16,454 bases of DNA from Caulobacter sp. CCH9-E1 (GTDB lineage: Bacteria; Pseudomonadota; Alphaproteobacteria; Caulobacterales; Caulobacteraceae), in assembly GCF_001556515.1 (NCBI RefSeq), contig NZ_LSJA01000082.1, positions 1-16,454 on the forward strand, written 5' to 3'. The first letter of the stretch is position 1. Every line of letters starts with the position of its first letter. This document shows, one piece after another, positions 12,201-16,454 of the stretch. The position numbers were made by a program, and so were the translations under genes. The notes under the pieces were generated by a model, which saw only the letters and a program-made list of their open reading frames with translations, did no database searches and was not told the origin of the DNA.

Positions 12201-13573
12201 GCCAAGCCGCCGTCGCCGCCCGTCCGCTATCCGACCTGCTGGCCGCCGAACGCGCGCGGTTCACGGCCGAGCATCCGCGCTCGGTCGCCATGGCCAAGGC
12301 GGCGGCCGCGCACTGGCGCGGTGGGGCGCCGATGCACTGGATGAACGACTGGGCCAGCCCCAGCCCGATCTTCGCCGCCCAGGGCGTCGGGGCGCAGATC
12401 ACCGACGTCGACGGTAAGCTTTATGACGACTTCTGCCTGGGCGACACGCCGTCGATGTTCGGGCACGGCGATCCGTCCGTCGCGGCGGCGGTGTCCGACC
12501 AGATCAAGCGCGGCGCGGGCTTCATGCTGCCGACGCCTTCCGCCGCCATCGTCGGCAAGCTGCTGGCCCAGCGCTTCGGCCTGCCGCTGTGGCAGACGGC
12601 GACGACGGCCAGCGACGCCAACCGCGCGGCGATCCGCTGGGCGCGGGCGGTCACCGGCCGACCCGTGATCCTGGTGTTCGACGGCTGCTATCACGGCATG
12701 GTCGACGACGCTTTCGTGGTGTTGAAGGACGGCCCAGGGGGAGCAGAGCCGGTCATGAAGCCGGGCCTCTTGGGCCAGGTCCATGACCTGACCGCGACCA
12801 CTTGGGTGGTCCCTTTCAACGACCTCGCCGCGCTGGAGATGGCCCTGGCCTCGGACCAGGTCGCCGCCGTCCTGGCCGAGCCGGTGATGACCAATTGCGG
12901 GATGATCCTGCCCGAGCCCGGCTTCCACGCGGCCCTGCGCCGCCTGACCCGCGACGCCGGGACCCTGCTGATCATCGACGAGACCCACACCATCTCGACC
13001 GGCCCCGGCGGCTATACCCGCGCCCACGGCCTGGAGCCGGACGTCTTCGTGCTGGGCAAGGCCATCGCCGGCGGGGTGCCGGCCGCGGTCTGGGGCGTCA
13101 CCGCCGAGCTGTCGGCGCGGATGGACGAGGCCCAGGCGCGGATCGGGCCTGGCCAGTCCGGCATCGGCACCACGCTCTCGGGCAATGCGCTGGCCATGGC
13201 CGCCATGCGCGCCATGCTGACCGAAGTGATGACCGACGCGGCCTACGCCAAGATGCTGGCCGGCGCCGAGCGGCTGGTGGCGGGGCTGAACGGCGTGATC
13301 GCGGCGCGCGGGCTGCCCTGGTCCGTCGTCCATGTCGGCGCGCGGGTGGAGCTGGTTTTCGCCGATCCGCCGCCCCGCAACGCCGCCCACATGCGAAAAG
13401 TGCTGGACCACGAGGCCGTGGAAGCGCTGCATCTGTGGCTGATCAACCGAGGGGTGCTGATCGCGCCCTTCCACAACATGATGCTGGTCTCGCCCGTCAC
13501 CGACGACGCGGCGATCGACCGGCTGGTCGCGGCCGTGGACGGCTTCGCGGCGGAGATGGGGGAGATGAACTGA
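12197..13573 (+). CDS. Class III (GSA-aminomutase-like) aminotransferase, substrate unassigned
   Basis: 458 residues, PLP-dependent, coupled to gabD by an ATGA overlap. The fold and order resemble glutamate-1-semialdehyde aminomutase: TASDANRAAIRWAR (137-150) replaces the usual SGTEA phosphate loop, GCYHG (163-167), D261 in IIDETHT replaces the family's DEV(M)T, and K288 in LGKAIAGGVP is the Schiff-base lysine. The DETHTISTGPGGYT stretch (261-274) is unlike hemL and GabT enzymes I know. Its place beside gabD suggests GABA, or a gamma-glutamylated or omega-amino intermediate, as donor. A true GSA aminomutase role is unlikely in this context, but function is inference. It is followed by a repeat element inserted before puuA. 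Confidence 0.85.
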   Translation: MSQAAVAARPLSDLLAAERARFTAEHPRSVAMAKAAAAHWRGGAPMHWMNDWASPSPIFAAQGVGAQITDVDGKLYDDFCLGDTPSMFGHGDPSVAAAVSDQIKRGAGFMLPTPSAAIVGKLLAQRFGLPLWQTATTASDANRAAIRWARAVTGRPVILVFDGCYHGMVDDAFVVLKDGPGGAEPVMKPGLLGQVHDLTATTWVVPFNDLAALEMALASDQVAAVLAEPVMTNCGMILPEPGFHAALRRLTRDAGTLLIIDETHTISTGPGGYTRAHGLEPDVFVLGKAIAGGVPAAVWGVTAELSARMDEAQARIGPGQSGIGTTLSGNALAMAAMRAMLTEVMTDAAYAKMLAGAERLVAGLNGVIAARGLPWSVVHVGARVELVFADPPPRNAAHMRKVLDHEAVEALHLWLINRGVLIAPFHNMMLVSPVTDDAAIDRLVAAVDGFAAEMGEMN

Positions 13574-13594
13574 TGAGCGGCGCGATATTCGAAA

Positions 13595-13757
13595 CCCTCT
13601 CCCAGAGGGAGAGGGCGGGGCCCAAGGCGAAGCCTTGGGAGGGAGAGGGGTTTCACCCTCGACCGGTTTCGCGCCCTGACTTTTCCGGAAAGGCTGTACC
13701 CCCTCGCCCCCCCACGTCCTGTGGACGCGGGTCCCGCCCTCTCCCTCTGGGAGAGGG
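13595..13757. repeat. MITE-like repeat with 29-bp near-perfect inverted ends
   Basis: The left end (13595-13623) and right end (13729-13757) are inverted repeats identical at 28 of 29 positions. Each end is also a hairpin on its own: CCCTCTCCC and GGGAGAGGG with a 3-nt loop. Inside are hairpins CCCAAGGC/GCCTTGGG (13621-13639) and CGTCC/GGACG (13715-13727). No transposase is encoded and no clear target duplication is seen. It splits the otherwise tightly coupled operon between the aminotransferase and puuA. Confidence 0.85.
13737..13757 (+). promoter_or_regulatory. Hairpin sequestering the puuA ribosome-binding site
   Basis: CCCTCTCCC (13737-13745) pairs perfectly with GGGAGAGGG (13749-13757) across the loop TCT. 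The 3' arm is the only purine-rich Shine-Dalgarno before the puuA ATG at 13761 (or 13767). If this 9-bp GC-rich stem forms in mRNA, puuA translation would be limited unless ribosomes arriving from upstream open it, or the 5' arm pairs with the other repeat end. Confidence 0.55.
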
Positions 13758-13760
13758 ATC

Positions 13761-15140
13761 ATGGTGATGGTCGCCGACCTCAAGGAATGCCAGGACTTCC
13801 TGGCCGCCAATCCGCAGGTGCGGTTCGTGGAGGTGTTCTTCACCAGCATGACCGGCGTGCCGCGCGGCAAGCGGCTGCGGGTCCATGAGCTGGAGGCGAT
13901 CTACAGCTACGGCCGCTTCCTGCCGGGCTCGATCCTGGTGGTCGACACCACCGGCGCCGACTGCGAGGACACAGGGCTCGTCTGGGAAGACGGCGACGCC
14001 GACCGCCGCGCGCGGCCCGTGCCCGGGACCCTGACGCTGGCGCCATGGCTGGGCCCCGACGTCGCCCAGGTGATGCTGTCGCTGTACGAGCTGGACGGGA
14101 CGCCCAACGATCTGGACCCGCGCCACGTGCTGCAACGCGTGCTGGACCGCTACGCCGCCGACGGCCTGACGCCGGTCGCGGCCTGCGAACTCGAATACTA
14201 TCTCGTCGACCTGCAGCGCGGCCCGCGCGGCGAGCTGCTGCCCGCCAAGTCGGCCCTGACCGGCATGGCGCCCACGGGGATCCAAGTCTACGGCCTGCCC
14301 GAGCTGGAGGCCCATGCCCCGTTCCTGCGCGAGCTGTGGGACACGGCCGACACCATTGGCGTTCCTTTGGAAGGCGCGATCTCGGAGTTCGCGCCGGGCC
14401 AGGTCGAGCTCACTTTGATGCACAAGCCCGACGCCCTGCGCGCGGCCGACGACGCGGTGCTTTACAAGCGCGCGGCCAAGGGCGTGGCTCTGCGCCACGG
14501 CTGCGAGGCGACCTTCATGGCCAAGCCCTGGAGCGACCGGGCCGGCAACGGTTTCCACGTCCATCTCAGCGTCAACGACGCGGCGGGAAACAACCTCTGC
14601 GCCAGCGAGGACCTCGAGGGCTCGGACCTGCTCAAGCACGCGATCGGCGGCATGAAGGCGCTGCTGGGCGAGGGCATGGCGATCCTGGCGCCGAACGCCA
14701 ACAGCTATCGCCGCTTCAAGGCCAACAGCTACGCGCCGGTGGCGCCGACCTGGGGCGTCAACAACCGCACCGTCAGCCTGCGCGTGCCCGCCGGTCCGCC
14801 CAAGACCCGCCACGTCGAGCACCGCGTGGCCGGCGCCGACGGCAATCCGTACCTGGTGCTGGCGGTGCTGCTGGCCAGCGCCCACCACGGCATCAAGAAC
14901 AAGCTCGATCCCGGCCCGGCCGTGGTCGGCGACGGCTACGCGGCGGCGGCCAAGGAGAACATCCGCCTGCCCAACAACTGGTTCGCGGCGGTCGACCTGT
15001 TCGAGCGGTCGGACGTGCTGCGCGACTACCTCGGCGATCGTTTCGTGGACATGTTCGTGTCGGTGAAGCGCACGGAACAGGCGCGTTTCTTCGAGGTGGT
15101 CACGGAACTGGATTTCGATTGGTACCTGCGCAACGCCTGA
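13761..15140 (+). CDS. puuA: Gamma-glutamylpolyamine synthetase (PuuA-like, glutamine synthetase fold)
   Basis: 459 residues from ATG 13761; a second in-frame ATG at 13767 has equally good Shine-Dalgarno spacing. It is predicted to ligate glutamate to putrescine or another polyamine with ATP. Glutamine-synthetase features: E143-x-E145 (ACELEYYL), E209 and E216 (ISEFAPGQVE), H266/H268 (GNGFHVHLS), N314-S-Y-R-R, and E353-H-R with GNPYLVLA. The glutamate flap of ammonia-using GlnA (GYEAPV) is ANSYAPV here, with Tyr324 replacing Glu, as expected of an enzyme that uses an amine rather than ammonium. The canonical adenylylation tyrosine region is not evident. Neighbours PuuC, GabD and a polyamine-binding protein support the assignment over true GlnA. 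Confidence 0.85.
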   Translation: MVMVADLKECQDFLAANPQVRFVEVFFTSMTGVPRGKRLRVHELEAIYSYGRFLPGSILVVDTTGADCEDTGLVWEDGDADRRARPVPGTLTLAPWLGPDVAQVMLSLYELDGTPNDLDPRHVLQRVLDRYAADGLTPVAACELEYYLVDLQRGPRGELLPAKSALTGMAPTGIQVYGLPELEAHAPFLRELWDTADTIGVPLEGAISEFAPGQVELTLMHKPDALRAADDAVLYKRAAKGVALRHGCEATFMAKPWSDRAGNGFHVHLSVNDAAGNNLCASEDLEGSDLLKHAIGGMKALLGEGMAILAPNANSYRRFKANSYAPVAPTWGVNNRTVSLRVPAGPPKTRHVEHRVAGADGNPYLVLAVLLASAHHGIKNKLDPGPAVVGDGYAAAAKENIRLPNNWFAAVDLFERSDVLRDYLGDRFVDMFVSVKRTEQARFFEVVTELDFDWYLRNA

Positions 15141-15218
15141 CGGCGCGGCGATGTAGCGTGATTTCGGCTGCGGGCCGCGCCCGCTCTTGAACGAAGCGAA
15201 TAGGGGAGTTTCGAGACG

Positions 15219-16325
15219 ATGAGCACGATCACCCAGCGGGGACTTCAAAAGGCGGGCCTGAACCGCCGCTCGCTCCTGACGGCCACCGGCGCCGCCGCGA
15301 TCGGCCTGACCTTCACCGCCTGCGGCGAGAAGCCCAAGGCCACGCCCGGCGGCGAAGAGCCCAAGCTGAACTTCTACAACTGGGACACCTATATCGGCGA
15401 AACCACGCTGGGCGATTTCAAGAAGGCCACCGGCGTCGACGTGAACATGAGCCTGTTCGCGACCAACGACGAGCTGTTCGCCAAGCTGAAGGCCGGCAAC
15501 CCCGGCTTTGACGTGATCGTCCCGTCGAACGAGTTCGTGACCCGCATGAGCCAGGCCGGCATGCTCGAGCCGCTGGATCACGCCAAGATCCCGAACATCA
15601 AGAACATCGACCCGTCGTTCCTGAATCCGGACTTCGACCCGGGTCGCAAGTACTCGATGCCCTACACCTGGCTGCTGCTGGGCATCGGCTATCGCAAGAG
15701 CAAGGTTCAGGGCGCGCCCGACAGCTGGAAGTGGCTGTTCGACAGCGACAAGTACAAAGGCCGCATCGCCCTCCTGTCCGAGAGCGCCGACCTGGTGCGG
15801 CTGACCGCCAAGTACCTGGGCCACTCGGTCAACAACATCCCCGAGGACATGCTGCCCAAGATCGAGCAGATGCTGATCAAGCAGAAGCCGTTCGTGAAGG
15901 CCTTCCACGACGACAATGGCCAGGACCTGCTGGCCTCGGGCGAGGTGGACCTGGTCCTCGAATACAACGGCGACATCGCCCAGGTGATGAAGGACGACCC
16001 GGACCTCGACTTCGTGGTGCCGAAGGAGGGATCGCTGATCAACTCCGACACCCTGTGCATCCCGAAGGGCGCGCCGCGGCCCAACAACGCCCACGCCTTC
16101 ATCAACTACCTGCTGGACGCGCAGGCCGGGGCCGAGATCAGCAAGACGATCCTGTATCCGACCCCGAACGCGGCGGCCAAGGCGCTGATGCCGGACGACT
16201 ACAAGAACAACAAGGTCATCTTCCCGCCCGCCGACGTCATGGCCAAGTGCGAGTACGGCGCCTTCGAGGGCGCGGAAAAGGCCAGCCAGTACGAGGAACT
16301 GATCACCCGGGTGCGGGCGGCGTAA
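15219..16325 (+). CDS. Polyamine ABC-transporter substrate-binding lipoprotein (PotD/PotF-like)
   Basis: 368 residues from ATG 15219, with GGGGAG 10 nt upstream. The N-terminus has a twin-arginine motif (LNRRSLLTA, R16-R17), a hydrophobic segment and a lipobox-like FTAC with C35, so it is probably Tat-exported and lipid-anchored in the periplasm. The mature part matches PotD/PotF: FYNWDTYIGE (52-61), ATNDELFAKLKAGNPGFDVIVPS (81-103) and INSDTLCIPKGA. D277 aligns with the acidic polyamine-amine ligand of PotD, while the preceding Trp of PotD is Asn275. Specificity between putrescine and spermidine is therefore open. It lies 78 bp after puuA; permease and ATPase genes are not in the window and may follow the repeat. 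Confidence 0.92.
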   Translation: MSTITQRGLQKAGLNRRSLLTATGAAAIGLTFTACGEKPKATPGGEEPKLNFYNWDTYIGETTLGDFKKATGVDVNMSLFATNDELFAKLKAGNPGFDVIVPSNEFVTRMSQAGMLEPLDHAKIPNIKNIDPSFLNPDFDPGRKYSMPYTWLLLGIGYRKSKVQGAPDSWKWLFDSDKYKGRIALLSESADLVRLTAKYLGHSVNNIPEDMLPKIEQMLIKQKPFVKAFHDDNGQDLLASGEVDLVLEYNGDIAQVMKDDPDLDFVVPKEGSLINSDTLCIPKGAPRPNNAHAFINYLLDAQAGAEISKTILYPTPNAAAKALMPDDYKNNKVIFPPADVMAKCEYGAFEGAEKASQYEELITRVRAA

Positions 16326-16336
16326 GGGAGCCGAGG

Positions 16337-16454
16337 ATGCTCCCCCGCGATGCGGGGGAGCTGTCGCGGAGCGACTGAGGGGGCGAACACGGCGAGGGGC
16401 CAGCTCGCCCCCTCCGGCCCTCTGGGCCACCTCCCCCGCGTCGCGGGGGAGGAT
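16337..16454. repeat. GC-hairpin intergenic repeat after the polyamine-binding protein gene
   Basis: The left end has GCTCCCCCGC-GAT-GCGGGGGAGC (16339-16361). The right end has CCTCCCCCGC-GTC-GCGGGGGAGG (16430-16452). The two ends are also inverted repeats of each other (about 24 of 27 bases). Internally, GAGGGGGCGA (16377-16386) pairs with TCGCCCCCTC (16405-16414), and GGCCC-TCT-GGGCC (16416-16428) forms a further hairpin. The first hairpin starts 14 bp after the stop codon and may reduce read-through, but it has no U-tract. The layout parallels the element at 13595-13757. Confidence 0.8.

Noticed and set aside
12197..13573. Assignment as heme-pathway glutamate-1-semialdehyde aminomutase (hemL)
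   Set aside because: Alphaproteobacteria normally make 5-aminolevulinate by HemA from glycine and succinyl-CoA, and the gene is coupled to gabD in a polyamine locus; key motifs also differ.
13595..13757. Considered as a CRISPR-like or simple terminator structure
   Set aside because: There are only two inverted, not direct, repeats with no regular spacers, and no U-run follows the hairpins. A repeat element fits better.
12227..13870. A 547-codon minus-strand open frame across the aminotransferase
   Set aside because: Antisense to a gene with clear PLP motifs; low-complexity His/Arg/Gly composition.
13653..16430. A 925-codon open frame on the minus strand across puuA and the polyamine-binding protein gene
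   Set aside because: It is antisense to two well-supported genes, has Arg/Gly/His/Gln-rich composition typical of antisense frames in GC-rich DNA, and shows no recognisable domain.

Overview
The window is very GC-rich, densely coded bacterial DNA. GC-hairpin intergenic repeats, a Tat-type lipoprotein, a CheY-like regulator with an arginine-rich tail, promoter-like motifs and overall codon use all suggest an alphaproteobacterium of the Caulobacteraceae, most likely Caulobacter. This assignment is inference, because no rRNA or other marker gene is present. No tRNA, rRNA, CRISPR array, transposase or phage gene was seen.

Left part (1-7081), mostly housekeeping and signalling. Four minus-strand genes come first: a small Ala/Gly-rich probable lipoprotein, a small exported protein, a single-domain response regulator, and chorismate synthase (aroC). 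A repeat separates aroC from a plus-strand single-pass membrane protein of unknown function, which is preceded by a 27-bp dyad. Next is a MarR-GNAT fusion regulator behind a 34-bp concentric palindrome. It converges on, and overlaps by 68 bp, a minus-strand EAL-domain c-di-GMP phosphodiesterase. Divergent from that is a large exported DUF3857/transglutaminase protein with a TTG start.

Right part (7078-16325), a polyamine/omega-amino-acid catabolic locus. A minus-strand omega-amino-acid:pyruvate transaminase is divergent from a GntR/FCD repressor. Downstream on the plus strand come a PuuC-type gamma-glutamyl-aminobutyraldehyde dehydrogenase, a GabD-type succinate-semialdehyde dehydrogenase, an unassigned class III aminotransferase, a PuuA-like gamma-glutamylpolyamine synthetase and a Tat-exported PotD/PotF-like polyamine-binding lipoprotein. 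Two near-identical 14-bp dyads (12/14), one in the transaminase/gntR divergent region and one just before puuC, are the likely GntR operators and tie the two arms into one regulon.

The inferred route is polyamine capture, gamma-glutamylation, transamination or oxidation to an aldehyde, oxidation by PuuC, release of GABA, transamination to succinate semialdehyde, and oxidation by GabD to succinate. No PuuB oxidase or PuuD hydrolase is in the window, while two class III aminotransferases are. This suggests a transaminase-based variant or missing steps encoded elsewhere. A repeat element with 29-bp inverted ends sits inside the operon and supplies the puuA ribosome-binding site within a strong hairpin. 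Related repeat elements lie at both window ends and upstream of aroC.
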